Positions 24,069 to 33,445 of a stretch of DNA of 64,000 bases are shown here, piece by piece. The translations under genes and the position numbers were made by a program. The notes beneath the pieces were generated by a model. It saw only the letters and a list, made by a program, of their open reading frames with translations. It had not been told where the DNA came from and did not search any database. Origin of the DNA: Telluria antibiotica (GTDB lineage Bacteria; Pseudomonadota; Gammaproteobacteria; Burkholderiales; Burkholderiaceae_D); NCBI RefSeq assembly GCF_011682055.1, contig NZ_JAAQOM010000014.1, positions 1-64,000 of the forward strand. Direction: 5' to 3'. Numbering within the stretch: the stretch's first letter is position 1; each line of letters opens with the position of its first letter.

Positions 24069-26555
24069 TTAGAAGCTGTACGACGCCCGCGCATACACAA
24101 AGCGGCCATTGTTGCCGAACGGCGTGTAGTTCGAGAACGGCGTGTTGCTCGTCGTGTTCAGCGCCGGCGGCAGCGTTTCCGAGTATCTGTCGAACAGGTT
24201 GTCCGCACCGAAGGCCAGGGTCATCTGGCGGGTCAGCGCATAGCGGGCTTCCAGGTCGACGACCGTCTGCGCGGCCAGTTCGAAGTCGGGGACCGGCGGC
24301 GTGTTCGGCGACAGGACCTTGCCGTAGCGCGTCGCGCGCGCGGTCACGCCCCATTGAGCCAGCTTCCAGTTGGCGCTTGCCGTGATCTTGCTCTTCGGCT
24401 GGCCTTGTTCCATCGTCAGCACGTTCACGTGGCCGAACAGCACGGGCGCCGGGTTCAGTGCGGCCAGCTGGGCGGTGGTCGGCACCTTCGTCACTTCCGT
24501 GCGGTTGAAGTTGCCGGCCAGGGTGAAGTCGAAGTGGCCCGCGGCGCCCGCGTTCCACGGCATGCTCGCCACGATGTCGACGCCCTTCGTGTTCGTGTCG
24601 ACGCCGTTGATGAAGAAGCGGCCGCCGCCGATGCCCGTGAAGCCTTGCGACACGATGTAGTTGCGTACCGCGACCGACGTCAGGTTCTCCGACAGCACGA
24701 TGCGGTCACGCACGTTGATGCGGTAGGCATCGATCGTCAGGCTGACGGGGGCGAAGCGCATCACGGCGCCGAACGAGTAGTTGGTCGATTTCTCGGCCTT
24801 CAAAGGCTTGGCGCCCAGCGCGACGGCGACCGGGTCGGTTGGCGTGAACGTCGTGATCTCGTAGGGGACGCCGTTGATGAAGTTGGTCGACGTCGACGTG
24901 AAGCTCTGCTGCTGCAGCGACGGCGCACGGAACCCGTTCTGCACGGCGCCGCGCAGGGCGAAGTTCTTCGTGAAGTCGTAGCGGCCGGACAGCTTGCCCG
25001 ACAGGTTGCTGCCGAAGTCGTTGTAGTGCTCTTCGCGGACGGCTGCCGATGCGAGCAGCTTGTCGGTGACGTTCGCCTCGACGTCGACGAACACGCCGAT
25101 CGCGGTGCGCGACTTGTTCGACGCGTTGGCCGGACGGAAGCCCGGGAACACCTGCGCGCCCGATGCCGCCGGGACGCCGCTCGGCAGGATCACGCCGCCG
25201 TTGCGCCACGAATCCGGCTCGCCCGCGTGCAGCGCGTAGCCTTCGCGGCGCGCCTCGGTGCCGACCGCCACGTTCAGCGGCGACGCGAGGCCGCCCACGT
25301 CGAACTTGCGCACGCCCGTCAGGTTGTACACGAGCTGGTTGTACGAATAGCCGCCCGCATCGAACGTCGTCTTGCTGGTCGGGCCGATCGACGCGTTCAG
25401 CGTGTTCTTGATGTCGTAGTTCATGCCGTTCTGGCCGTACACGAGCGACGTGTCCATGTCCCACTCGCCGATGCTCCAGGAGACGCCGCCGGCGGCGCTG
25501 AAGTCTTCCACGGTCGGCGCGATGATCGGCAGGAAGCCGTCCGGGTAGATGCTTTGCACGTTGCGCGAGTCCTGCGGCGGGCGGAAGTAGCCGGCCGAGC
25601 GCGCGTCGCGCAGCTGGTAGCTGCTCCAGCCGTACACCTTGACGTCGGGCGTGATGTTGTCGCCCGCGTTGACGAATACGGTCTTCTGCTGCATCTCCGG
25701 GTCGCCGTACCAGGCGTCGAAGCGGTTGATGGTCAGTTCGCGCGGGTCGTACGCGCCGTTCACCTTCGCGTACTGCTGGCGCATGTCGTAGCCGCTGCGC
25801 TCCGTGTGTTCCTGGTTCTTGTACTCGGCCGCGATGGTGATGAAGCCCGATTCGCCCAGCGGCAGGCCTTTCCAGGCGCTTACGGTGGTCGTCTGGCCGT
25901 CCGTGCGCTTGCGCGAATTCGGACCGGCCCACGTGGCGCCGGCCGGCGGGGCCGCGTTCAGCAGGTCGTATTCGGTGACGTGGGCGCCGTACGTGATCGT
26001 GCCTTCGCCGCCCGAGCGGTCGGTGCGCAGGCGGACGTTGACGACGCCCGAGATCGCGTCCGAGCCGTACTGCGCGGCCGCGCCGTCGCGCAGCACTTCG
26101 ATGTTCTTGACGATCGCCGACGGGATCGTGTTCAGGTCGACGGCGGCCGAGCCGCGGCCGATCGAGCCGTTCAGGTTCACGAGCGACGACGCGTGGCGGC
26201 GCTTCGAGTTCACGAGCACGAGGCTCTGGTCCGGCGCCATGCCGCGCAAGGTGGCCGGGCGAATCGTGTCGGTGCCGTCCGTCAGCGCGGGACGCGGGAA
26301 GTTCAGCGACGGCAGTGCCACCGACAGGGCCTGGTTCAGTTCGGTCGAGCCCGTGGTCTTCAGGGTGTCGGCCGAGATGATGTCGACCGGCGAGGCCGTG
26401 TCGAGCGCGGTGCGGTTGGCTACGCGGGTGCCGGTCACGACGACGGTCGCGGCGCCCGCGGCGTCCTGCGCAAGGGCCAGGGCGGGGCCGCCGGCGAACA
26501 CGGCGGCGATGGAGAGAGCCAATATGGTTTTTTCCGGCACAAATCGATGTTGCAT
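24069..26555 (-). CDS. TonB-dependent outer-membrane receptor
   Basis: An 828-residue protein: signal peptide (ends ALALAQDA, about 30), short TonB box-like TVVVTGTRV, plug domain (ASPVDIISADTLKTTGSTELNQALSVALP, about 50-180) and a 22-strand type barrel ending in the outer-membrane signature YARASYSF. Substrate not evident: no siderophore or vitamin genes are adjacent and no FecA-type signalling extension is seen. The plug motif resembles receptors for complex organic substrates common in Massilia-like bacteria. Start ATG 26555 is set by the signal peptide; the frame extends upstream without one. Monocistronic with its own terminator. Confidence 0.92.
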   Translation of the reverse strand: MQHRFVPEKTILALSIAAVFAGGPALALAQDAAGAATVVVTGTRVANRTALDTASPVDIISADTLKTTGSTELNQALSVALPSLNFPRPALTDGTDTIRPATLRGMAPDQSLVLVNSKRRHASSLVNLNGSIGRGSAAVDLNTIPSAIVKNIEVLRDGAAAQYGSDAISGVVNVRLRTDRSGGEGTITYGAHVTEYDLLNAAPPAGATWAGPNSRKRTDGQTTTVSAWKGLPLGESGFITIAAEYKNQEHTERSGYDMRQQYAKVNGAYDPRELTINRFDAWYGDPEMQQKTVFVNAGDNITPDVKVYGWSSYQLRDARSAGYFRPPQDSRNVQSIYPDGFLPIIAPTVEDFSAAGGVSWSIGEWDMDTSLVYGQNGMNYDIKNTLNASIGPTSKTTFDAGGYSYNQLVYNLTGVRKFDVGGLASPLNVAVGTEARREGYALHAGEPDSWRNGGVILPSGVPAASGAQVFPGFRPANASNKSRTAIGVFVDVEANVTDKLLASAAVREEHYNDFGSNLSGKLSGRYDFTKNFALRGAVQNGFRAPSLQQQSFTSTSTNFINGVPYEITTFTPTDPVAVALGAKPLKAEKSTNYSFGAVMRFAPVSLTIDAYRINVRDRIVLSENLTSVAVRNYIVSQGFTGIGGGRFFINGVDTNTKGVDIVASMPWNAGAAGHFDFTLAGNFNRTEVTKVPTTAQLAALNPAPVLFGHVNVLTMEQGQPKSKITASANWKLAQWGVTARATRYGKVLSPNTPPVPDFELAAQTVVDLEARYALTRQMTLAFGADNLFDRYSETLPPALNTTSNTPFSNYTPFGNNGRFVYARASYSF

Positions 26556-26642
26556 GTCTTGATCCTTATTCTCGGTACACGTGGTCCTGATCCTGGTCAC
26601 TATGTGATCCAGGTAGCATTGTCGCAAAGCAAGCTCGTCTTG

Positions 26643-26672
26643 ATAGTGCGGGGTGCGTGATATCGGTGTCAA
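26643..26672 (-). promoter_or_regulatory. Possible promoter of the TonB-dependent receptor gene
   Basis: On the minus strand TTGACA (26672-26667, perfect) and CACTAT (26648-26643, weak) are 18 bases apart, about 90 bases before the start codon. Between it and the gene, CCTGGTCAC / GTGATCCAGG (26595-26616) forms an imperfect dyad that could be an operator. Confidence 0.4.
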
Positions 26673-26751
26673 TTCAATCAGGGGGCATAGATGTAAGGAT
26701 GCAACAGTCGCGCATGCGCAGTGCATCGGTGCACCACGACGGACCGCTCGA

Positions 26752-27681
26752 CTATTTGCCGCGCACCTTTTGCACGAGGGTCACGACGAGCAGCACGGCG
26801 GCGCCGACGACGACGCCGGCGACGGCATCGACGACGCTGGGTGCGACGGCCGCCAGCAGCCGGCCCGCGACGGGGACGCCGGCCACCAGCGCGGCGGCTT
26901 GTGTCGCCAGGTGGTGCAGCGGTTCGAACGCGTGCCCGATGATGCCGCCGCCGACCATGAACATGGCCACCGTGCCGATCACGGACAGCGCCTTCATCAG
27001 GCGCGGCGCGGCCGCCAGCAGCAGGTTGCCGACGGCGCGCGTGGCGCTGCCGCCCCGGCGGCTCAGGTACAACCCGAGGTCGTCGATCTTGACGATGCCC
27101 GCCACGATGCCGTAGACGCCGACCGTCATCGCGATGGCCACCGCGACGAGGGCGGCCACCTGCGCGCCGAACGACGCGCCCTGTTCGTTGACGACGCCCA
27201 GCGCGATCACGATGATTTCCGCCGACAGAATGAAGTCGGTGCGGATGGCGCCCTTGATCTTGTCCTGCTCGACCGCGAGCATGTCCGCATTCGTCGCCAG
27301 CGCCGTCGCCAGTTCCTCCTCGTGCGCCGCATCCTCGGCGGCGCTGTGCAGCAGCTTGTGCGCCACTTTTTCGAAGCCTTCGAAGCACAGGTAGGCGCCG
27401 CCCAGCATCAGCATCGGCGTGATGGCTTGCGGCAGGAAGGCGGAGATGGCGAGCGCGGCCGGCACGAGGATCGCCTTGTTACGCAGCGAGCCCAGCGCCA
27501 CCGCCCACACGACGGGCAGTTCGCGGTCGGCGTTCACGCCCGTCACCTGCTGGGCGTTGAGGGCCAGGTCGTCGCCCAGCACGCCGGCCGTCTTCTTCGC
27601 GGCCACCTTGCTCATCAGGGCGACGTCGTCGAGCACGCTGGCGATGTCGTCGATGAGCGCCAATAAACTTCCTGCAGCCAT
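26752..27681 (-). CDS. DUF808 (YedI-like) inner-membrane protein
   Basis: A 309-residue membrane protein. Residues 1-60 (SLLALIDDIASVLDDVALMSKVAAKKTAGVLGDDLALNA and on) are the typical soluble start. At least five hydrophobic segments follow, with RTDFILSAEIIVIALGVV in the middle. The family is widespread but its function is unknown. Start ATG 27681 follows GAGGAACCG. Monocistronic, convergent side toward the receptor gene promoter region. Confidence 0.85.
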   Translation of the reverse strand: MAAGSLLALIDDIASVLDDVALMSKVAAKKTAGVLGDDLALNAQQVTGVNADRELPVVWAVALGSLRNKAILVPAALAISAFLPQAITPMLMLGGAYLCFEGFEKVAHKLLHSAAEDAAHEEELATALATNADMLAVEQDKIKGAIRTDFILSAEIIVIALGVVNEQGASFGAQVAALVAVAIAMTVGVYGIVAGIVKIDDLGLYLSRRGGSATRAVGNLLLAAAPRLMKALSVIGTVAMFMVGGGIIGHAFEPLHHLATQAAALVAGVPVAGRLLAAVAPSVVDAVAGVVVGAAVLLVVTLVQKVRGK

Positions 27682-27882
27682 AGTCGGTTCCTCGATATCA
27701 AGATGGCCACATCTTAACCGAGGCCGGCGGCGCGCCACGGCACACGGTTCAGGCGCGTTTTCTGCGTTTCAAACCCGAAAATCTGCATCTCGTCGCTTTC
27801 CCGTACAGACGATGTCGTTCGATACGTATAGTGACAACATTGGCTGCGGTGCAGCAGCCTTGCCGACCTGAAGGAGATGCCC

Positions 27883-28092
27883 ATGAATCCTAACCTCGAT
27901 CTGCCGACCGTTCCACGCCGCCGTGCCCGTCCGCCGAAGCGCAAGACCCGCATCACCATCTACCTCGACGACGAGGTGCTGGACGAATTCCGCTCGCGCG
28001 CGGAGCGCACCGGCACCGGTTACCAGACGCTGATCAACGCCGCATTGCGCCTGCGTCTGACCAGCGGCGACGCCAATCCGGCCGCGGCTTGA
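27883..28092 (+). CDS. Small ribbon-helix-helix DNA-binding protein (BrnA-like)
   Basis: A 69-residue basic protein. KTRITIYLDDEVLDEFRSRAERTGTGYQTLINAALR is a ribbon-helix-helix DNA-binding motif as in BrnA antitoxins and CopG-type proteins. AAGGAG (27871-27876) is 6 bases before ATG 27883, which is preferred to the in-frame ATG at 27877 that overlaps the ribosome site. No BrnT-type toxin gene is adjacent: the neighbours are DUF808 and HU. So it is an orphan regulator or an antitoxin that lost its toxin. Confidence 0.8.
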   Translation: MNPNLDLPTVPRRRARPPKRKTRITIYLDDEVLDEFRSRAERTGTGYQTLINAALRLRLTSGDANPAAA

Positions 28093-28133
28093 GTGGCAAA
28101 ATCGCATAGACCCCGCCAGTACAGGGTGTATGA

Positions 28134-28152
28134 CGTGTAAGAAGATTACACG
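28134..28152. promoter_or_regulatory. Operator-like dyad upstream of the HU gene
   Basis: CGTGTAA and TTACACG are perfect inverted arms of 7 bases around a 5-base spacer. It lies 48 bases before the HU start codon and 42 bases after the small ribbon-helix-helix gene. It may be a binding site for that protein or another regulator; a regulator has not been identified. Confidence 0.5.
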
Positions 28153-28200
28153 GAGCAATTAATTATGCTAATCTTCCGGCTCTTTCAACCCGGAGGATTT

Positions 28201-28485
28201 ATGAAAAAAGGCGAACTGATCGCTGAATTTGCGAAGCGTACCGAGATGTCGGGCGCCGCTGCGAACGACGCAGTGAACACCATCATCGACATCATCACCG
28301 AGCGTCTGAAAAAAGGCGACACGGTGGGTATCACCGGCTTCGGCACGTTCTCGGTCACCAAGCGCGCTGCCCGCAAGGGTCGCAACCCGGCAACCGGCGA
28401 AGTCATCAAGATCGCCGCATCGAAGACCCCGCGCTTCGCTGCCGGTGCGACCCTGAAGGCCGCCGTCAACCCGAAGAAGAAGTAA
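28201..28485 (+). CDS. HU family DNA-binding protein
   Basis: A 94-residue histone-like protein: KKGELIAEFAKRTEMSGAAA at the start, GDTVGITGFGTFSVTKRAARKGRNPATGE (DNA-binding beta arm with the conserved RNP) and a Lys-rich C-terminus. It bends and compacts DNA. CGGAGG 6 bases before the ATG gives strong translation. Codon use is less GC-extreme than its neighbours, as expected for a highly expressed gene. Confidence 0.95.
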   Translation: MKKGELIAEFAKRTEMSGAAANDAVNTIIDIITERLKKGDTVGITGFGTFSVTKRAARKGRNPATGEVIKIAASKTPRFAAGATLKAAVNPKKK

Positions 28486-28562
28486 GCAGTACCCGCGGCT
28501 GGCCGCGGCCGTCCGGCAATCGCCGGGGCCGTGCGCCATGCCCGCGTTCCTTTCCCGACTTC

Positions 28563-29198
28563 ATGAGCTTCGCCACCTGGATCGCCTTCGTCATCGCGGG
28601 CACGCTGATCGCCGTTTCGCCCGGTTCCGGCGCCATCCTGTCGATGTCGCACGGCCTCGCCTACGGCGTCAGGAAGGCCAGCGCCACCGTGCTGGGACTG
28701 CAGCTGGGCCTCGTGCTCGTGCTGGTGATCGCTGGCGCAGGCGTCGGCTCGCTGCTGCTCGCGTCCGAGACCGCATTCACCGTCGTCAAGGTCGTCGGCG
28801 CGCTATACCTCATCTGGCTCGGCATCAGCCAGTGGCGCTCGAAAGCGCAGGCATCAAGTATCTCGACGGCAGGCCTGGCCCCGCACCCGACGTTCGGCCG
28901 CCGCGTGCTGACCGGCTTCCTCACGAACGCGACGAATCCGAAAGGCATCATCTTCATGGTCGCCGTGCTGCCGCAATTCATCGCGCAGGACGCGCCCGTG
29001 CTGCCGCAGCTGGCAATCCTCGGCGTGACGATGGTGTCCATCGACACGACCGTCATGCACGGCTACGCGCTGCTGGCGTCGTCGATGCAGCGCTGGTTCC
29101 GCGACGCGCGCGCCGTGAAGATGCAGAACCGCTTCTTCGGCGCAGTGCTCATGGTTATCGGCACCTTGCTCTTCTTCGTCAAGCGCAGCCACGCCTGA
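28563..29198 (+). CDS. LysE/RhtB family amino acid exporter
   Basis: A 211-residue inner-membrane protein with six helices. SPGSGAILSMSHGLAYGVRKA is the N-terminal RhtB/LysE signature. TGFLTNATNPKGIIFMVAVLPQFI is the conserved central motif. The family exports neutral or basic amino acids or homoserine lactone-like compounds; the substrate here is unknown. It lies 77 bases after HU and has no regulator next to it. Confidence 0.9.
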   Translation: MSFATWIAFVIAGTLIAVSPGSGAILSMSHGLAYGVRKASATVLGLQLGLVLVLVIAGAGVGSLLLASETAFTVVKVVGALYLIWLGISQWRSKAQASSISTAGLAPHPTFGRRVLTGFLTNATNPKGIIFMVAVLPQFIAQDAPVLPQLAILGVTMVSIDTTVMHGYALLASSMQRWFRDARAVKMQNRFFGAVLMVIGTLLFFVKRSHA

Positions 29199-29336
29199 GC
29201 CGGCGCGCGGCCACATTTGGCAACCATTTGTAATTCCTGTCGTCGTGGCGCACGTTCGTGCGTTGTAATGCAGGAGACGCAATCCGTCCGCGTCCACAGA
29301 TAAAAAACATACGTTTACTCCCGCCCTGGAGACATC

Positions 29337-31349
29337 ATGCCGAACCGCGCCGCGAAAGCCGCCGTCCTCCTCGCTTTTTCCTCCCTGACTGCGCTCGCCG
29401 TGGCGGCCGATCCGCCCGCGCGCGTGGGCCGCGTCGCGCTGGCCCAGGGCCAGGTCGCCATCGGCAGCGACGTCGGCGCCGAGATGACGGCGGCCCAGGT
29501 CAACTGGCCCGTCACGTCCGGCAACACGATCAGCACGGCGGTCGGCAGCCGCACGGAATTGCGCGTCGGTTCGACGTCGATCCGCCTCGACGGCGACTCT
29601 TCGCTCGAAGTGCTGCAGATGGACGACGACGCGCTGCGCCTGCGCCTGCACTACGGCAGCGCCAGCGTGCGCGTGCTGAATCCGGACGTCGTGGCCGGCT
29701 TCGAACTGGAAACGCCGCAGGCCAGAGTGCGCCTGACGCAGCCGGGCCGCGTGCGCGTGGACGCCGAGCGCGTGCGTGACACGAGCGCCGTCACCGTGTT
29801 CGACGGCGCCGCGCTCGTCGAGGACGGCACATCGCAGCTGACCTTGCGCGCCGGCCGCCGCGCTGAACTGGGCGACGACGACGTGCGCACGCTCGCGGCC
29901 GCGCGTGACGAGTTCGACGCGTGGTCCGCCACGCGCGACCGCTATGCCGACAACGCTGCGTCCGTCCGCTATGTGACGAGCGAAATGACGGGCTACGAAG
30001 ACCTCGACCGCTACGGCAACTGGCGCGAGGATCTGGAATACGGTCCGCTGTGGTACCCGGCCGTGTCGAGCACGTGGGTGCCGTACCGCGACGGCAGCTG
30101 GACGTGGCTGGAGCCGTGGGGCTGGACGTGGGTCGACAATGCGCCGTGGGGCTATGCGCCGTTCCACTACGGCCGCTGGGTCTGCGTGCGCAACCGTTGG
30201 GCCTGGGTACCGGGCCGCCGGCACGAGCACCTCGTGTGGGCGCCGGCGCTCGTCGGCTGGGTCGGCGGCGACGGCTGGAACCTCGTGTTCCGCGACAGCG
30301 GCCGCCGGCCCGCCACGGGCTGGTATCCCCTGTCGCCGCACGACCGCTTCGTGCCGACCTGGAACGCGCCGGACAATCACCGGCGCTGGCTGAACGAATA
30401 CGCGCGCGACAATCCGCAGCACACGCACGGCTACCGCCCGCAAGGCCTGACGGTGGTCCCGCAGGACCGTTTCGGGCACCCGGGCCGCGTTCCCGTGGCG
30501 CAGGCGGCGATCGTGACGGCGCCGCCCGTGCTGGCGCAGAACGTCGCGGCCGGTGCGCCGCCGGCGCGGCCCGGTTGGATCAACCGTGATCGGGACGGCA
30601 ACCGCGGCCCCGTCGGCATCGCCCGCCAGGACGGTCACGACCGCCGGATTGAGACCGACCGCGCCGACCGCGCGCGCGATGGCTTCCTGCGCCAGCGTCA
30701 GCAGGCCCAGGTGCTGACGGCGCCGCCGGTGATGCAGGTGCAGGGCCTGCCCGTCACCAGTCCGACGCCGCGCCTGCCGCAGCAACCGCTGAGCACCGTG
30801 ACGAGCCCGACCCCGCACTTGCCGCAACAACCCTTGAGCACGGTGACGAGCCCCACGCCGCACCAGTCGCCGCAACCGCTGACGACGGCCAGCCCCGTGA
30901 TCCAGCAACCGCAGGCGCAGCCACCTGCGGGCGTGCCCGGCGGCTGGCGGCGCGACCGCATCGACCGCGACGACCGCCGCGACGAGCGCCGCGAGCAAAT
31001 GGACGAATGGCGCCGCAACCGCCAGCCGGCACAATCCGTGCAGCCGATCCAGGCAGCGCAGCCGGCCCAGCCGCAACCGATGATGACGGCGCCGCAGCAG
31101 GCGATGCCGCAACCGATGCCGCAGCAGCGCGTCGAACGCCCGCGCTTCGAACGGCCGGAGCCCCGGATCGAACGGACGGAGGCGCGCATCGAGCGCCCGG
31201 CGCCGCCGCCCGTGCAGATGGCCGCGCCGCCCGTGGCGGTGGCGCCGCGCCCGGTGCCTGCCGCGGCCCCCGCACCGGCCGCCAGGGCGCCGGAAGAGCG
31301 CCGCCAGCACGCGGACGAACGGGGACGCCGGCAGCAGCAGGATCGTTGA
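29337..31349 (+). CDS. FecR-domain / DUF6600-like secreted repeat protein
   Basis: A 670-residue exported protein: signal peptide (ends ALAVAADP, about 24), a FecR-like beta domain (about 35-190), then a Trp/Tyr-rich region (YGPLWYPAVSSTWVPYRDG, PWGWTWVDNAPWGYAPFHYG; about 230-340) typical of DUF6600 proteins, and a long Pro/Gln/Arg tail with three 15-residue repeats of TVTSPTPHLPQQPLS type (about 470-520). The tail is probably disordered. Function unknown; FecR domains here lack an anti-sigma partner. Monocistronic, preceded by CCTGGAG before the ATG. Confidence 0.8.
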   Translation: MPNRAAKAAVLLAFSSLTALAVAADPPARVGRVALAQGQVAIGSDVGAEMTAAQVNWPVTSGNTISTAVGSRTELRVGSTSIRLDGDSSLEVLQMDDDALRLRLHYGSASVRVLNPDVVAGFELETPQARVRLTQPGRVRVDAERVRDTSAVTVFDGAALVEDGTSQLTLRAGRRAELGDDDVRTLAAARDEFDAWSATRDRYADNAASVRYVTSEMTGYEDLDRYGNWREDLEYGPLWYPAVSSTWVPYRDGSWTWLEPWGWTWVDNAPWGYAPFHYGRWVCVRNRWAWVPGRRHEHLVWAPALVGWVGGDGWNLVFRDSGRRPATGWYPLSPHDRFVPTWNAPDNHRRWLNEYARDNPQHTHGYRPQGLTVVPQDRFGHPGRVPVAQAAIVTAPPVLAQNVAAGAPPARPGWINRDRDGNRGPVGIARQDGHDRRIETDRADRARDGFLRQRQQAQVLTAPPVMQVQGLPVTSPTPRLPQQPLSTVTSPTPHLPQQPLSTVTSPTPHQSPQPLTTASPVIQQPQAQPPAGVPGGWRRDRIDRDDRRDERREQMDEWRRNRQPAQSVQPIQAAQPAQPQPMMTAPQQAMPQPMPQQRVERPRFERPEPRIERTEARIERPAPPPVQMAAPPVAVAPRPVPAAAPAPAARAPEERRQHADERGRRQQQDR

Positions 31350-31386
31350 GCCCCGGCTACAATGCGGTTTTAGAAAAGGAGTGGCC

Positions 31387-31653
31387 ATGGACCCGAAAGA
31401 TTCCCTCATCGAATACCCGAGCGATTTCCCGATCAAGGTCATGGGCCCGACGCACGACGATTTCGCTGCGACCATCATCGAAGTCGTCACGATCCACGAT
31501 CCGACTTTCCATGAAGGCAAGATGGAAGTGCGGCCGTCCGCGAAGGGCGCCTACACGGGCCTGACGGTGATCGTGCGCGCCACCAGCCGAGAAATGCTCG
31601 ACAACCTGTACCGCGAGCTGTCGTCGCATCCGATGGTCAAGATCGTTCTGTAA
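31387..31653 (+). CDS. YbeD/DUF493 family protein
   Basis: An 88-residue ACT-like small protein: YPSDFPIKVMGPTHDDFAATI and KGAYTGLTVIVRATSREMLDNLYREL are family motifs. In many proteobacteria ybeD lies directly before lipB, as here, suggesting a regulatory role in lipoate metabolism. AAAAGGAG 6 bases before ATG 31387 sets the start; an in-frame GTG at 31381 overlaps the ribosome site. Confidence 0.88.
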   Translation: MDPKDSLIEYPSDFPIKVMGPTHDDFAATIIEVVTIHDPTFHEGKMEVRPSAKGAYTGLTVIVRATSREMLDNLYRELSSHPMVKIVL

Positions 31654-31687
31654 CTTTGGGGTTACAGCGCCGGCCATCAGGCTGGCT

Positions 31688-31693
31688 TATAAT
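31688..31693 (+). promoter_or_regulatory. Probable -10 element for lipB-lipA
   Basis: A perfect TATAAT lies 30 bases before the lipB start. A -35 is only weakly represented (TTACAG, 20 bases upstream), so lipBA may also be read through from the ybeD-like gene. Confidence 0.45.
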
Positions 31694-31722
31694 GACGGGG
31701 TATCCCTTCAAAGACCCTATCC

Positions 31723-32418
31723 ATGCAAGCGAACCAGCCGGCTATCCGTGAGCTTGGCCGCGCCGACTACGAACCCGTTTTTGCCGCGATGCGCGCCTTC
31801 ACGGATGCGCGCACGCCCGACACGCCCGACGAGTTGTGGATCGTCGAGCACCCGCCCGTGTTCACGCTCGGCCTCGGTGCCGACCGTGGCCACCTGCTGA
31901 GCGTCGGCGCGCACGAGGTGCCCGTCGTCCAGACGGACCGCGGCGGCGAAGTCACGTACCACGGCCCCGGCCAGGTCGTGATCTACCTGCTGATGGACCT
32001 GCGCCGCAACAAGCCGGGCGGCAAGTTGTACGCCCGCCAGTTCGTCCACAAGATCGAGCAGGCCGTGATCGATGTGCTGGCGGCGTATAATCTCGCGGGT
32101 GAACGCGTCGAGGGCGCGCCCGGCATCTACATCGCCGACGGTCCGCGCAAGGGTGCGAAGATCGCCGCGCTGGGCCTGAAGGTGCGCGGCAACGGCTGCA
32201 CGTACCACGGCGTCTCGCTGAACGTGGCGATGGACCTGTCGCCGTTCACCTGGATCAATCCGTGCGGCTATTCCGGCCTCGCCACGGTCGACATGAAAAC
32301 GATGGGCGTCGATGTGCCGCTGGCCGACGTGCAGCAAGCCCTCGCCACCGCGCTGATCGACCATCTGTCCACGGCACCCTCTTCAACCGCAGCGGTCGCG
32401 CAGGCCGCAACCAACTGA
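31723..32418 (+). CDS. lipB: Octanoyltransferase
   Basis: A 231-residue enzyme that moves the octanoyl group from acyl carrier protein to lipoyl domains, the first step of lipoate assembly. Motifs: TDRGGEVTYHGPGQ (about 70-83), KIAALGLKV with the catalytic Lys, and NPCGYSGL with the catalytic Cys. The C-terminal 15 residues are Ala/Ser-rich extension. Followed 8 bases later by lipA, forming the usual lipBA pair. Confidence 0.95.
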   Translation: MQANQPAIRELGRADYEPVFAAMRAFTDARTPDTPDELWIVEHPPVFTLGLGADRGHLLSVGAHEVPVVQTDRGGEVTYHGPGQVVIYLLMDLRRNKPGGKLYARQFVHKIEQAVIDVLAAYNLAGERVEGAPGIYIADGPRKGAKIAALGLKVRGNGCTYHGVSLNVAMDLSPFTWINPCGYSGLATVDMKTMGVDVPLADVQQALATALIDHLSTAPSSTAAVAQAATN

Positions 32419-32426
32419 CTACGCAC

Positions 32427-33425
32427 ATGACTTCCGAAATCGACACCGGCTCCGCAGCAGAATCCGCAGCAACGTACAACGCCAGCGCAAAGCAGAAAGG
32501 CGCGAGCAAGACGTCGCGCATCCCCATCAAGATCGTGCCGCTGGAGCAGCACGAGCGCCTGAAGAAGCCGGACTGGATCCGCGTGAAGGCTGCGAGCCCG
32601 TCGTCGCGCTTCTACGAGATCAAGGACATCCTGCGCGCCAACAACCTCGTCACCGTGTGCGAGGAAGCCAGCTGCCCGAACATCGGCGAATGCTTCGGCA
32701 AGGGCACCGCGACCTTCATGATCATGGGTGACAAGTGCACGCGCCGCTGCCCGTTCTGCGACGTCGGCCACGGCCGCCCCGACCCGCTCGACGTCAACGA
32801 GCCGGGTAATCTCGCGAAGACCATCGCCGACCTGCGCCTGTCGTACGTCGTGATCACCTCCGTCGACCGCGACGACCTGCGCGACGGTGGCGCCGGCCAC
32901 TTCGTCGAGTGCATCCAGAAGACGCGCGCGCTATCGCCGAACACGAAGATCGAAGTGCTCGTGCCGGACTTCCGCGGCCGCCTGGAAAAGGCACTGAACA
33001 TCTTCGCCGACGGCCTGCCGGACGTGATGAACCACAACCTGGAAACCGTGCCGCGCCTGTACAAGGAAGCGCGCCCGGGCGCCGACTACGAGCACTCGCT
33101 GGTGCTGCTGCGCGACTTCAAGAAGATGTACCCGAACGCCGTGACGAAGTCCGGCCTGATGGTGGGCCTGGGCGAGACGGACGAGGAAATCCTGGAAGTC
33201 ATGCGCGACATGCGCGCGCACGACATCGACATGCTGACGATCGGCCAGTACCTGGCGCCGTCGAACTCGCACTTGCCGGTGCGCCGTTACGTGCACCCGG
33301 ACACGTTTAAAATGTTCGAAGAGAAGGCGTACGAGATGGGCTTCGTGCACGCGGCCGTCGGCGCGATGGTGCGCTCGTCGTATCACGCCGACCAGCAGGC
33401 GCACGAAGCGGGCGTCGCCGCATAA
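32427..33425 (+). CDS. lipA: Lipoyl synthase
   Basis: A 332-residue radical SAM enzyme that inserts sulfur at C6 and C8 of protein-bound octanoate. Auxiliary cluster cysteines are C78, C83 and C89 (CEEASCPNIGEC) and the radical SAM cluster is C104, C108, C111 (CTRRCPFC). The final Arg-Ser-Ser motif appears as VRSSYHAD. The N-terminal 45 residues are a less conserved extension. ATG 32427 starts 8 bases after lipB. Confidence 0.96.
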   Translation: MTSEIDTGSAAESAATYNASAKQKGASKTSRIPIKIVPLEQHERLKKPDWIRVKAASPSSRFYEIKDILRANNLVTVCEEASCPNIGECFGKGTATFMIMGDKCTRRCPFCDVGHGRPDPLDVNEPGNLAKTIADLRLSYVVITSVDRDDLRDGGAGHFVECIQKTRALSPNTKIEVLVPDFRGRLEKALNIFADGLPDVMNHNLETVPRLYKEARPGADYEHSLVLLRDFKKMYPNAVTKSGLMVGLGETDEEILEVMRDMRAHDIDMLTIGQYLAPSNSHLPVRRYVHPDTFKMFEEKAYEMGFVHAAVGAMVRSSYHADQQAHEAGVAA

Positions 33426-33445
33426 TTTTCGACAGCGCGAACAAT

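Noticed and set aside
27883..28092. A toxin-antitoxin module around the ribbon-helix-helix protein
   Set aside because: No BrnT-like or other toxin gene is adjacent on either side; the neighbours are DUF808 and HU.
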